From positions 124,001 through 188,000 of the forward strand of contig NW_026251408.1 in the NCBI RefSeq assembly GCF_025118155.1: a DNA stretch of 64,000 bases. The letters are read 5' to 3'. Positions 22,717-34,459 of this stretch are shown here, piece by piece. A program made the position numbers and the translations under genes. The stretch is from Cokeromyces recurvatus. Its lineage: Eukaryota > Mucoromycota > Mucoromycetes > Mucorales > Mucoraceae. How positions within the stretch are numbered: position 1 is the stretch's first letter; each line of letters begins with the position of its first letter. The notes below the pieces were generated by a model. The model saw only the letters and a program-made list of their open reading frames with translations, was not told the DNA's origin and did not search any database.

Positions 22717-23019
22717 ATGAAATTTCTTCATATTACTTTTGCATTAGTTGCAACCTTTATAGGCTCATCCTTAGCTCAGTCAGAGGGAACGACAGTAAGA
22801 CCTAATACTGTAGCTTCGACTTCAGCTTATTCTTGTGATCCCAATGTCTGCAATCTATCCAATGGATGCTTATGTGCCTCTAAAAACCCACCTAATGGTA
22901 TGGATCCTAAAGATACACCTCAATTTGTTACAGTTACCTTTGATGATTCTATTCAACCTCAGCTTTATAAAACGGCTAAGCGAATGCTAAATGTCACGTA
23001 ATATCTTGTCTATATATAA

Positions 23020-23052
<33 letters not shown>

Positions 23053-24700
23053 GATATTCTCTTTGCTCTTTGCTCTTTTCTTTCCTAACATTGATCATCA
23101 TATTTATAGAAATCCTAATGGTTGTTCTGGACGTGGTACTTGGTAAGAGGATACGAATGTAATTTTAAAATTCTTTACTAACTTTTACAAAAAAAAAAAA
23201 AAAAAAATAGGTTCGTTTCAATGCAGTATACTGACTTTTCATTAGCACAACAATGGTATTCTACTGGCAATGAAATAGCAGAGTAAGTGTATTTATAGAG
23301 TCCATAATACTGTATGAAAAAAAAAAATAATTTATTATTTTCTCTCTATAGTCATACATTCTCTCATGTTGGAGTTCCCTCTGACAGTAAGTATTTTTTT
23401 TTTCTTTCTTTCTTTCTTCCTTTCTTTCTTTCTTATATATTATGCATTAGAGGAAATCCTGAGTTGTAAAGAAATGCTAAATGCATATGCGGGTATTCCT
23501 AATGGAAAAATTCAGGGCTTCCGTGCTCCTTTCCTCAACTATAGTAGAGAGACATTATCCCATCTTTCAAAGCTTGGGTTCACATATGATTCAAGTTCAA
23601 GTGCATTAGAGGGTGATGCCTATTGGCCATACACCTTAGACTATGGAATGGCAAATGATTGTTGGTCAGGTATCTGTAATGAACTCTCGAGAATCCCAGG
23701 ACTTTGGGAAATCCCCATGCATTCCGTCATGGATAATACAAGTACACCTCAATTAATGGATGTCTATATTGCTGGCACACCAGAAGATACAATGCAATGG
23801 AGTATGAATGCATTTAATAGACGTTATCAAGGTGGAAGACAGCCCTTTGGCATTTACGTACATCCTAGTAAATAATAATAATATATGTATACACATAAAG
23901 AAATAGTAATTGCTTACATTACATATATTTGTATATAGCTCACTTAACGGGTTATCCTGGCTTACCTGATCCTGCACCTAAACTCGATGCTTTAGTTTCT
24001 TTCATCAAATCCTTGTCTGAAAAACCGGATGTTTGGTTTGTCACAAACTCACAGTTATTACAATGGATGAGAAATCCTGTAAAGTCATCTGAATTAAGTA
24101 AACAAGACTATATGCGTTGTGAACAACCCGTGATAACCAATGAAATCTGTAATGGTCTTGATGATGATAATAACGGCAATCCTGACGATCATCTTTTGAA
24201 CAGGTATAAATTAGATATTAAATAGTAAACAACGAATGATTTTCTTATTTTTTTTTTTTTTTGTAATTACTAGTTGTAATTTCGGTACAACCACTTTTAA
24301 TACTTGTTTCAATTGTCCAAATACAACACCTACTCTTGATTCTCCTCGACCCGCTTCTGTTGCGCAAAATGGTACTACTGGCTTTAGATATCCTCTTCCC
24401 AATAATTGCGAGTAAGTTTTGACTAGTATTATTATTTCACAACTTATTTATCTATTTTTATAATATGTATATAGTACGAAATGGTGGGATCCTATTGGTA
24501 ATGCTTGTTTATGCACCTCTACTGAATGCCAATATAAAGATACAGCTGTTCCTGTTGTAAATCGAACGACAGGTGGAAATGCTGTTTCAAATAATGGATC
24601 AAGCTCTTCAAGTGATACTGTTAGTCAATTGAAATCATTCGATAGAAAAAAGTGTATTACTTTGCTTGCACTTACTATGTTATCAATGGTGCTTTTATGA
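22717..24700 (+). CDS. Chitin deacetylase, secreted and probably GPI-anchored
   Basis: Eight exons (22717-22997, 23110-23142, 23211-23282, 23352-23386, 23451-23867, 23939-24203, 24274-24411, 24475-24700) encode 488 residues. It would remove N-acetyl groups from nascent chitin to give chitosan, a main wall polymer of Mucoromycotina. The start at 22717 gives a clear signal peptide ('MKFLHITFALVATFIGSSLA'); an upstream in-frame ATG at 22648 would bury it. NodB motifs: 'VTVTFDD' (Asp76-Asp77), 'HTFSHVG' (His130, His134), 'GFRAPFLNYS' and 'YDSSSSALEGDAYWPYTLDY'. A Cys-rich segment and a Ser-rich stretch precede a hydrophobic C-terminus ending 'LLALTMLSMVLL', typical of GPI attachment. Family is sure, the exact substrate inferred. 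Confidence 0.92.
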
Positions 24701-24823
24701 AAAAAAAAAAAGAACTCCCGATATAATACTTTATTTACACTAATACAATATGATATTACATAATAAAAAAAAAAATTATTTTTGTTCTCTCTTCCTTTTA
24801 TTATATAATAATAATAAAATGCA

Positions 24824-26739
24824 TTAATTCTCACTTAAACCAACTAACTCTTTACCCATCTTCTTATCCAAACGACAAATAGGATAATCCTTAATCATTG
24901 CAATATTAACCTTGTGACCCAAAAGATCACGAATATTAGAAATACCATACTTGACCATGGTAGGACGTTCAAGACCCAAACCCCAAGCAATGACACGTAC
25001 ATCAGGAGGCAAACCCAAGGGCAATAACATTTCAGGACGGAACATACCTGAATTACCAATTTCTACCCAAGTCTTAAGTCCCTCATGATAACTGAAGATC
25101 TCCATTGAAGGTTCAGTATAAGGATTATAAGTAGGCTTGAAACGAATCTTATCCATACCCATCTTTTTGAAGAAAACATCCATGAAACCAATTAAATCAC
25201 CCAAAGTCAAGTTTTTATCGGCAATGACACCTTCAATTTGATGAAATTCAGCCAAGTGAGTGGCATCGACAGATTCATTACGGAAGACACGATCGATGGA
25301 AAAGTATTTAATAGGTTGGAAGAATCCTGTCTTCTTGGTTTGTTCGGCTAATTTATAAAGCATATAAGAACTGACAGCTGTTGTGTGAGTACGTAAAATA
25401 AGCTTTTGAGCTTCAGATTCTTTCCAATTATAGTTGTAACCGATTGAGCCTGTATCACCACCATTTTCATGCGTCTTTTTGATCTTTTCCATCAAGTCAG
25501 CAGGATAACGATCTGAAGTAGCAGGATCTGTATTAAATAGAAGCGTTAGTTTAGTATATATTCAAATGATGAGTTAGATATACAATACCTTTCAAGAAGA
25601 AGGTATCATGAGCGTCTCTGGCTGGATGTTGTTGAGGTTGGAAGAGTGCATCGAAATTCCAGAAGCTGGATTCAGCAAAACAGTTGGTAGGCATTTCTTG
25701 GAAGCCCATTTCAAAGAAAATTTCACGGAATTCTTGACGAACCTTCATCAAGGGATGAAGATGTCCACCAGCAGGAGGAACACCTGCTGCATCGAAATTA
25801 TACTTTTTGAAAGTAGCATTTTTCCATTCACCCCTTTTTTTAACAATAGTAATAAATAAATAACATACATATATACATGTGTAATAATTATACACTTACG
25901 ATTGAAGCATTTCAAGGGTAATATCAGTGGCTTCCTTCTTAACTTCCAAAGAGAAATCAGGTCCCTTAGAGATTTGATATGAAGTAAATTTCCTAAAGTG
26001 AAATAATAATTATAAAAAAAAAATTGTATAGGTATAAATTACATAATATTCTATATCTCGCTTTGAAATTATGAGTCATACTGTTTATCAATTAAAGTTC
26101 TTTTCTTCAATTCATTGAGCACTTTAGCATCCTTCAAGGTACCAGTTGATTCGATTTCCTTTAAATCTTTTTGTGTTTCATCAACGATGCTATCAACTAA
26201 ACGTACCAAGTTGTTTCCCTTTTTTGTAATCCATTTATTTTTAAAAGCTTTGCCTTGGCCAGCTTTAGCAGAAGGACCAAATTTAGCCTATTGTACAAAA
26301 AAAAAATATACATATATAAATACATATACATGAATTTCATAAAACTATTTAAATTGATTGTGTATCTATTTACTTGGAGTTCAGCAATAGGAAGACCTTC
26401 TTCACCAGCAGGAATGGCCTCAAAAACACGAGCTTCGTGACTACCATCCTTTGCCAACTGTTTACCTTCTTCAGTTAAAACCCAAAAAATACGTTCAATA
26501 GGTTTAAAGTCAATCATCTATGCATCAATAAAAAAAAAAGGAGGGGTAAGCTATTATATACATATATATGTTAATCGTGTAATCGGTACCTCTTTAGACT
26601 TTAAACTGTTGAGAGCACCAAGAAGTGCAAGTTGGTCAACAGGTTGTCCATTGAATGTCAACTCTTTGGAATCTTCAATGCTATTGGTCTTTTCAAGTGT
26701 TGTAAGTACGAAATTTTGCAATTCCTCGGTAGTTGCCAT
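24824..26739 (-). CDS. FRS2: Cytosolic phenylalanyl-tRNA synthetase alpha subunit
   Basis: Six exons, 26739-26590, 26517-26374, 26287-26082, 25992-25900, 25833-25589 and 25527-24824, encode 513 residues, normal for the eukaryotic catalytic subunit. With the beta subunit it charges tRNA-Phe as an alpha2-beta2 enzyme. The N-terminal winged-helix modules that contact tRNA are recognisable ('[20 protein letters not shown]'). The class II catalytic core contains '[20 protein letters not shown]' (motif 1), 'DTFFLKDPATS', '[20 protein letters not shown]' (motif 2, with the Arg of 'DRVFRNE') and '[18 protein letters not shown]' (motif 3, with Arg). Splicing across 25834-25899 restores '[16 protein letters not shown]'. 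The 3' end is convergent with the chitin deacetylase gene, about 120 bases away. Confidence 0.95.
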
Positions 26740-27538
26740 ATTTTTTGTTGCTTTACGAGAAAAACAAAAAAAAAAAGGTTAATTGATTGACAGAAAGGGA
26801 AAATCAGTAAAAAAAAAAACTTGGAAAAAAAAAAGCTCAGCCACCAAATTGAAAAAGAAGATATCATCAAAGTCGCTTGTTATCTTTTTTTTTTTTTTTT
26901 TTTTTTTTAATATTCTTATACAATAGAATGTGTATGATTCGACGCCTATACAGCTTTTCTCAAGCATGAATAGAAATAAATATAGATTCTAGCACACCAT
27001 TTTACGTCTAATAAACTTTTTTCTTAATTCGAAAATCCTCCAGGATCCCACAATCTGTAATGATCTCATCCCTCAAACAAAGTAAATCATGTCGTACTTT
27101 AGTATCTTTAGCTATTATTACAGTCTAGCTACATATTATTTCCTCTAAGTAGTATTACGAATATCTCTGTTGTACATAACAGATAATGTGAGGGTGGATA
27201 AGAGTGAGGCAATTCTTTTTTTTTTTTTTTTTTTTTTTTGAAACAATACGTTAACAAAAAGAGACTTTCTTTAAAGATTTCCTTTGCATGTAGATATATT
27301 TGGGCTAACAAAGTGAAATATACTATTAAGAACAGGTGTAGAATAAATAAAATTGACCAAAGATAGTTGATAATGCACATTCATATTATCAAATTTGTTT
27401 AGAAAGACTGTTCTACTACAAGTAGGCAGTAGCAGTAATGAGTTAACCCTACTCTTTGTAGCATAGTATTTAACAAATTTAAACTTTAAGTCTCTCATAT
27501 GAAATATGCTTATACGCCATATGCTACATCTATTTTAT
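26740..27538. other. Intergenic, Phe-tRNA synthetase promoter side
   Basis: 800 bases, AT-rich, with T tracts near 26887-26908 and 27217-27239. No coding potential recognised; two overlapping short frames near 27129-27498 look random. Confidence 0.5.
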
Positions 27539-28807
27539 TCATACTATAAAGAATTCTTTGTAAATGCTTGTGATTTCCTTTGCATAATCTTGAAAGAATA
27601 AAAAATAAGAATATATACAGTTATTGAATATACTTCTTTCTATATTACCTAATTTCTTATTCAGAATAGTAATTCTTGCGTCTATATCAAATCGATATGA
27701 CACTTTTCTTACACATTCTTTTTTTTTTTTTTTAATATGTATTATAAAAGAGGTGAAAGGTTAATGACTGTTATTATATTATTATAGTATAAAATACATA
27801 TACCTTCAAGTTCTTTCTTTTCCCAATGAAATTTACTAGTTGTGCCTAAAAAACCATCTTGACTATTTTGAATGACTCTGTGACGAACAAACAAATAATC
27901 CTTTATGATAGATAAAGCAGTATAATTCTTGTCATCTATCCTTTTCTCGTTATTATCTGTTAATATCTTTTCATTCATTTTGCTTAAATAAGCATCTAAA
28001 TTAGCCTCAATGCTGGTTAATTTAGCTGCACGACCTAATCCATAAGAAAATGCAATTTTGGATAATTGAATTTGAGGAAGATCTGGATTTAGTAAGATTG
28101 TGCCATTTTTCATATCTGTTATCCTAAGAAGAAATACTTGTTTTTTTAGATTACTTTATATATATATATATATTTGCATGTATGTACTCGTCTTCATCAA
28201 TCGTATATTCAGCAACTTCAATTGATTCTTCAACTTGATTATTTGGTGTTAAACTTCTAATATAATTGTTTAAAAATATCTCTTGACGATCTTGCTCTAT
28301 ACCCCAACAAGTCAACGTGCCGTTATCAAATATATATATTTCACCGCCATATTGGTTATCAAGTATATGTAATAATAATGAGCTATTCGTAGGCTTTACT
28401 TTGAATCCATCATTTGTATTATTATTAAGACGAGAAGTGATAGTTGATAAATGAAAATGGTCTGAAAGGCAAAAGGCTTTACACTGCTTTATTACCTTTT
28501 ATATACACCAAAAAATAAAATAAAATATTAAAATGTCATCTTCATATAAAAAAAAATGAATATTTATTTATTTATTTATTTATTAGCATACATGAATAGG
28601 CTTACATTCAGCAGTTATCATTGTTTTACTATTTGTGATTCTGGATTCAATCTCCATGACACGATGAAGTAAATCATTCAACGCACCTGTTTCTTTTTCT
28701 GCTCCTAATAGACGGAAATTATCTATAGACTTTTGCTTATATATTATTGGTGTCTACGCTCATTATAGGACAGTATTTTAAAGTAATTATCTATATTTCA
28801 TTATTGC

Positions 28808-28857
<50 letters not shown>

Positions 28858-29067
28858 CTGAAGAATTAAAACGCTTGTGCAATTTTAACCAGCTCTTAGT
28901 CCACTATGATGGTTTTATAATTAAATTGACACTCTTACATGTATACAAACTGTTTATATACAAAAAAAAACTACTACTTGTAAATGCTTTACATCAGTTG
29001 GTATTACTTGCTTAAAAGTTATGATTCCAACATGTCGTCGAAATGAATTCATGATTAGATTTGACAT
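27539..29067 (-). CDS. DUF155 / Rmd1-RMND1-like protein with short C-terminus
   Basis: Six exons, 29067-28978, 28753-28606, 28461-28188, 28123-27804, 27717-27649 and 27588-27539, give 316 residues. DUF155 features: 'GGEIYIFDNGTLTCWGIEQD' in the middle, then 'LSKIAFSYGLGRAAKLTSIE' and 'RHRVIQ', 'SKFHWEKKELEECVRKVSYR' and 'FDIDARITILNKKL'. Related proteins (Rmd1, Rmd8, Sif2, human RMND1) are linked to mitochondrial translation or membrane anchoring. Here the predicted frame ends soon after the helix 'DYAKEITSIYKEFF', and I could not find the usual Leu-Glu-Trp motif and terminal membrane segment downstream; a missed exon or a real truncation is possible. Intron 1 holds a 42-base A run (T on the plus strand). 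Confidence 0.7.
28812..28853. repeat. Poly(T) tract, 42 nt, inside an intron of the DUF155 gene
   Basis: Uninterrupted T run (A on the transcribed strand's sense) within intron 1 (28977-28754). Confidence 0.9.
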
Positions 29068-30892
29068 GGTGGATAAATAATAATAATAATAATAAAAAAT
29101 GAATGATGGCATACATAAAGTTTAAATTTTTTGAAAATTGCTGCTGTATTTAAAAAAAAATTATCCAATAAACAACTATTAATTATTATTATCAATTCAT
29201 CAACAGAGTTCGAAAGTTAAAAATGATACAGCTGAAGAAAATAGGTTGGGCCAGCGATATTGAAAATGGGTCAGTGCTTTAAAAATGGGACAGCCTAGAA
29301 AATTTGGGACACTCATTTTGAAACAGGACAAGGATATTTGCAAGGGAACCTTTTTGTCTGGTGAGAACTTTGTCCAGTACAGTCGTTCCAACGTCAAAGG
29401 ATGCTTTTAATTTTTCCAAAAGGCGGTTTTGATTCATCCAAAGAACGGGTTCTATTTTTTTCAAAGGGCATTTTTTTTTTCACCACCACGGATTGTTTTA
29501 TTCCAAAGGTCCATTTTTTTTAAATCTCAGGCTATCTTGGTATCCTTCACAACAATAACCACTATTAGTAGAGAGCGTGCAGTATGCATATTCTACCATC
29601 AGAATCATTCAAAAGTTCTTGTGTATCATAGACATGACTGGCGTCACAGCTGGCAAATCTATCGATCATTAATTTCTTGATATTCGGATTGTTCCTATTA
29701 TTATGGACCGTGAGGAGCCATTTCAATTCTTTTTTTTTTAAAAAAGAAAAGGACTTGCTTTAAGAACACTTTCAAATCTTCACAATTTGTCGTTAGTCCC
29801 GCAAAATCAATTACCACAATACAGACTTTCTCCATTGAAGAAATATACATCAGCATGTCCAATGAATAAACTGAAATTTAGTTATAATCATGTTGACTGT
29901 GATATTTCTTTTTAAAATATCAAATAAAAAATATTAGAAAATAAAAAAATAATAGTAAGACAAAAAGAGTCAACGAGAGCGAACAATAGTTCTAAAGTCA
30001 ATAATTTTATTTATGAATTTAAATTGATGGGGGTATTTATAAGAATTGTTAAAGAGGTCTGAGGATAAGATGAGAATCAGAAAAGTGTTAGTTACGACCG
30101 AATAAGGTATGTTGTTGACAATAAAGTGTTAGTGATTTTAATATTATTAGATGGAGCGGATCAAGAGAGAGTTAGGATAGAATTTCTTAACTAAATTTAT
30201 GATCCGCATGTTTAATCATAAAACATGACATTATAAGTCAGCTCATGACATACCCCTTTTATATACGTTTGTTTATCAGTTCAAAAAGCGTTTGATTAAA
30301 GATAATAAACAAGTCAGTATATGTGTTAATATAAACAATAGTTATTATCTTACCTTTAACATATCATTGAAAAATGCTCTGTATAAAAAGTAGAAAAAGC
30401 TACTACCAACATAAACAAGACTCTTTTGCTAAGAAAGAAATAAAACTGGTCAGTATAAATTCGTTAATAAGGATATTCTAAATCTTTATACTACCTTGAA
30501 TATAATAAATATCTATAGAAAATAAAACAATTGTAAGTAAATAAGTATTAATCTAAAGTAAAAGAATAAAAAAGAAATAACAATGAATGTAATTTTCTTA
30601 ACTTTCTCTATGATCATATGATTTTCTATAGATCCATTTTTGGGAAAAAAAGTATTTTTTTTTTCAATTCAAATAGTGTGATTCTCTCCCTGTAAAAAAA
30701 CACAGCCAAAATAGCTGTAAATTTAAACATTAAAAAAATAATGAATATTAGCAGTAGACATATATATAAATATGTATTTGGATATATTTATTCTATGATA
30801 GTATATTAAACACAATATATTATTTTTATTTGGAAGCTTTATATTAAAAATTAGTAGAAATAAACAATTAAAAAAAATCGCAGCTTAAATTG
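29068..30892. other. Gene-poor region with possible decayed repeat
   Basis: About 1.8 kb. At 29241-29335 there are repeated phrases of the type TGGGACAC...ATTTTGAAA.AGGA, with a relative at 62440-62470. Frames across 29200-29680 are not recognisable. The rest is AT-rich with poly(A/T) runs. Confidence 0.45.
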
Positions 30893-30931
30893 TGGCGTAC
30901 GACGTATAAAAGAACTATACGTCGTACGCCA
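30893..30931. promoter_or_regulatory. Perfect 16 bp inverted repeat with 7-base spacer
   Basis: TGGCGTACGACGTATA (30893-30908), spacer AAAGAAC, then its exact reverse complement (30916-30931). It lies 80 bases before the C2-domain gene's start codon and is much more GC-rich than its surroundings. It could be a dyad operator for a dimeric factor or a hairpin in the leader; function is inference. Confidence 0.7.
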
Positions 30932-31010
30932 ACTTTTTGCAGTGAAAAGGGGGCGCGCACGAAAATATTATTTATTTTATCTTTTTTTTTTTTTTCTACT
31001 TATTTCATTC

Positions 31011-31759
31011 ATGTCCGAGATAACTATTCGAGTGGGTATCTTAAGGGCTAAAGACCTTGCAGCAGCGTAAAGTGTATACATGTATATGTGTATATATATA
31101 TATATATAAAAAAGAACGAATTTTTTATTTGTTCACTAATATGTATATAAATATTTGTATGTATGTATACAGTGACAAAACTGGGTTTTCGGATCCATAT
31201 GTCGTTATGAGAGTAAAGTAAGTTTTATGTAAATCATCACACCAATGTAAACATGAATGTTATTTCATTCCTAATCCTTTATATATATGTATAAAGTCAT
31301 AAAAAATATAAAACAAAATGCATTAAACAAACTCTCAATCCTGTTTGGGATGCACACTTTGACATTCGTGTGTCTCCGAAAAAGAAGCCAACTCATCTCA
31401 CATTTACCGTTTGGGATAAGGATACATTGGGTCGAGATTTCTTGGGAGAAGTTACGATACCTTTTATTAACATCTTTGATAGAAATAATCATGGTGTTTC
31501 AGATGGTGTACCTCGTAACTACAATGATCCTAATAACTTTGAAGCTTATTTTCAATTATCAAAACGAAAGGAATCAAATAATGTTTCGGGAGATCTTTGT
31601 TTGAAATTTGGATTTGTAGAAGAGCACATTGGTGATGTGAAACGGTAAGCGAAAAAAATAAAAAAATAAAATATTTGTAGTGAAGTATAGTAATATAAAA
31701 AAATTAAACTTTTGTATTTTTGTAGTTATCTTGATGCTTGGACGCTCCTGAATGCTTAA
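31011..31759 (+). CDS. Single C2-domain protein
   Basis: Four exons, 31011-31066, 31173-31217, 31297-31644 and 31726-31759, encode 160 residues, essentially one C2 domain. Typical strands: 'ITIRVGILRAKDLAA', 'DKTGFSDPYVVMRV' with the first calcium-loop Asp residues, 'KQTLNPVWDAHFDIRV', and 'LTFTVWDKDTLGRDFLGEV' with the second loop ('VWDKD'). These Asp residues suggest calcium-dependent phospholipid binding. The sequence is reminiscent of the C2 part of fungal phosphatidylserine decarboxylase 2 or of small membrane-targeting C2 proteins, but no catalytic domain follows in this gene. All splice sites are GTAA-type donors and TAG/CAG/AAG acceptors. Convergent with the LAS17-like gene, with 130 bases between stops. 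Confidence 0.85.
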
Positions 31760-31889
31760 ATTTTATGCATATATGAATATGCTTTATTTTTTAGAAAATT
31801 ATTATTAGACTTATTGTATACTACAAATAAATTAATAAAACAAAAAAAAAAAAAAAGGTTAATTCCAATAAAATAAAATCCCTCCTTTC

Positions 31890-34295
31890 TTAATCATCCC
31901 ATTCACTTCCATCATCACTATCCGAATCTTCATCTGATTGAATAGCTTTCTTACGATCATTAAGTGCAGCTAATAAACTCATTGTCAAATCTCCACCCGC
32001 ACTAGCTGTAGCTGTAGTTGCACCCGTATTTGATGCCGTTAGAGGACTACTACGATCTCGTCGTACATTGGATGGTGTTGATCGTAAAGACGAGATACCA
32101 CCAGCTCCTCGAATGGCATCCATTAATGCACTACGTGAATCATTATTGACTACTGCAGGCAATGATGTACTGTTTATAGCAGGAGGTGCAGGAGGTGCAG
32201 GAGGTGCAGATGAAGACATTGGAGGAGGTGGAGGTGGAGGTGGAGGTGGGGGCGCTCCAGACATTGGAGGTGGCGGTGGTGGAGGTGGTGGTGGCGGTGC
32301 ACTTGTCATTGGTGGTAATGAATGATTAGGTCTTTGGGTTGGAGGTGGAGGTGGAGGAGGACCTCCTTTTCTACCAGGAAGTGGAGGGAGTGGAGGTGCT
32401 GGAGGATGACTTGTGGGTAAAGGTGGTAAAGGTGGTAAAGGTGGTGCAGCTGCACGAGTGGATGGTAATGGGGGTGGTGGGGGTGCTTCTGGAGCATCAT
32501 AAAACTCATCATCATCTATTATACTATTAACGTCTTCTTGTATCTGATTTGTATAATGAGTTGGCTCATTTTGATGATAAATAGTTGGTTCACTTTGATG
32601 ATAAGTAGTTGGCTGTGTTGTAGCTGGTAGTGTTGAAGGAGGAGGAGGAGGAGGAGGTGGTGGTGGTGGTGGTGGTGGTGGTGGTGCGGATGATGATACT
32701 GTTGTTAAAGCATTATCGATTTGTTCGGTTTCCGTTGCTGGTAAAGAAGCAATTGAAGATGTAGGGAATACTGGAGGAATAGGTGGTGAAGGTAACTGAA
32801 TTTGAGGTGGAGGTGGTGAGGGATAGGTTGGTTGTTGTTGAGTTACTATTTTATAAGGATTATTTGACTTTGATGCTGCAATAGGAGTAGGAATAGATTG
32901 AGTAGAATCACTGCCTATATATTGAGGTCGTATAGGAGGAGGAGGAGGAGGAGGAGGAGGAGAATCTGCAGGTGAAATATGACGTGGGATAGAAGAAGTT
33001 GAAAACGATGAGATAGGAGGCATTGACTGTTGTCCCTGTGCTTCTTTGTAATAAGTAGGCTGTTGACGAACTGGAGGTGGAGGGGGTGGCGGAGGATGTG
33101 CTGAAATAGAAGAACGTATAGGTGGTGGAGGTGGAGGTGGAACTTGTCGACGAGAAGGTGGAGGTGGAGGTGGTCGACGACCTATAAAATTTTGAGCTTT
33201 AATATTTTTATACTAAATTGACGCAAAAAAAAAAAAAAAAAAAAAAAAGTCTTACCACCAATAGGAGGAGGAGGAGCAGGTCTGCGTGAAGGTGGTGGTG
33301 GTGGTGGTGGAATTCGAGTTTTACTATTCATTGAGGGCCGTGGAGGGGGTGCAGGAGGAGGACCTCCTCTTTCATTTACGAATTCCTTTATAAAATCTTC
33401 ATTTTCATGTATTTCTTGTGGTGAAATACCAAGGTCTTTTAACTGATCAAATAAACCATTCCATTCAGGTCCTGTATTTTGTACCCTAAATCCTTTATCA
33501 GGTGTATAACCAATATGTCCTAAATGTCTAATAACACAGAGAATTTTAATATATAAACTTTTGAGCTACAAATTTTGATATTTTACCGAAATTCAGATGG
33601 TAGACCAATCTGAGATTTATCTACTTTTCCTTTGGGTTTTTTACCGCTCGTTTCTGTAAAACCGCGTGTATGAGTGTCAATTATATCATATCTCGTGTTT
33701 TGATGTTACCTTTTCTTTTTTTAGTGCTAGCCATAGTCTCCCTTGTTGTTATTTTTGTATAAAATACATTTGCATCATCTACATCTGTGAAGGACAAACC
33801 TGCCATGTATTCCTAATTGAATGTAAATAAACAAAATGCGTAAAACTTAAACTTAATAACTTACATCAGTTGCAAATGAAAAAAAGAAAGGTGTATGTTT
33901 CGTAATCTCAAAACCATCGTAAAGTTCTTGTTCCCAGATAACGCCTTTATGATTCTATATATTACAAATAGTTAATATTATATAATATAGCATGGATAGA
34001 CACAATTATATTTACAATTAAATCAATAATTCGAATGTAATAAGAGTGCTTCTTTTTATCTTTTAGAAATGTAACAGCACCCCAAATATTAGAATAAGCC
34101 CATTTATTAGGATTTGGATATGCAACATATAATCGAGCCACAGTTGCCGCATAAATTTTCTATTATCATAAAATGAACTTTTTTTCGTTCTTCAACTATT
34201 TATTAAAAAAAAAATAAGAAGAAACTTACGGCAGTCGGTAAGGCTCTCCTAACTTTATTCTTATCTTCTGCTGTTGAAAGAGCAAGAGAAGGCAT
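31890..34295 (-). CDS. LAS17: Wiskott-Aldrich syndrome protein homologue (Las17/WASP)
   Basis: Seven exons, 34295-34230, 34159-34016, 33954-33865, 33812-33710, 33653-33587, 33527-33256 and 33181-31890, encode 677 residues. It activates Arp2/3 for actin branching at endocytic sites. Domains in order: WH1 at about 13-125 ('ATVARLYVAYPNPNKWAYSN', 'GVIWEQELYDGF', 'FFFSFATDEYMAGLSF'); a CRIB-like segment ('SQIGLPSEFRHLGHIGY', about 150-170), which yeast Las17 lacks but animal WASP has; a long proline-rich region with multiple poly-Pro runs for SH3 proteins and profilin; a WH2 segment ('ALMDAIRGAGGISSLR'); and an acidic tail ending 'SDSDDGSEWDD' with the conserved penultimate Trp for Arp2/3. A LINE relic ends about 160 bases upstream of its start. 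Confidence 0.93.
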
Positions 34296-34459
34296 AAAAG
34301 TTGGTTATTGGTTTTTTCTTAAAAAAAAAAAAGAAAAAAAAAAAGAAATAATTTGTAAGTAGAAAAAAAAATAGATTATAGTGAGTATTGATTTTAAAAC
34401 AAAATTAAAATTCAGCTGACTATGATGCTGCTACGATTAAATTCTGAGTTTAATTATTA
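34296..34459. other. Short gap between LAS17 start and LINE 3' end
   Basis: About 160 bases of AT-rich DNA with A runs; all that separates the LAS17-like start codon from the retroelement tail. Confidence 0.5.

Noticed and set aside
29200..29680. Possible protein-coding remnant on either strand
   Set aside because: Translations on both strands gave no family resemblance; only the short repeated DNA phrase is reported.
32068..32530. Gly- and Val/Glu-rich frames opposite LAS17 exon 7
   Set aside because: Antisense shadows of the poly-proline coding sequence.
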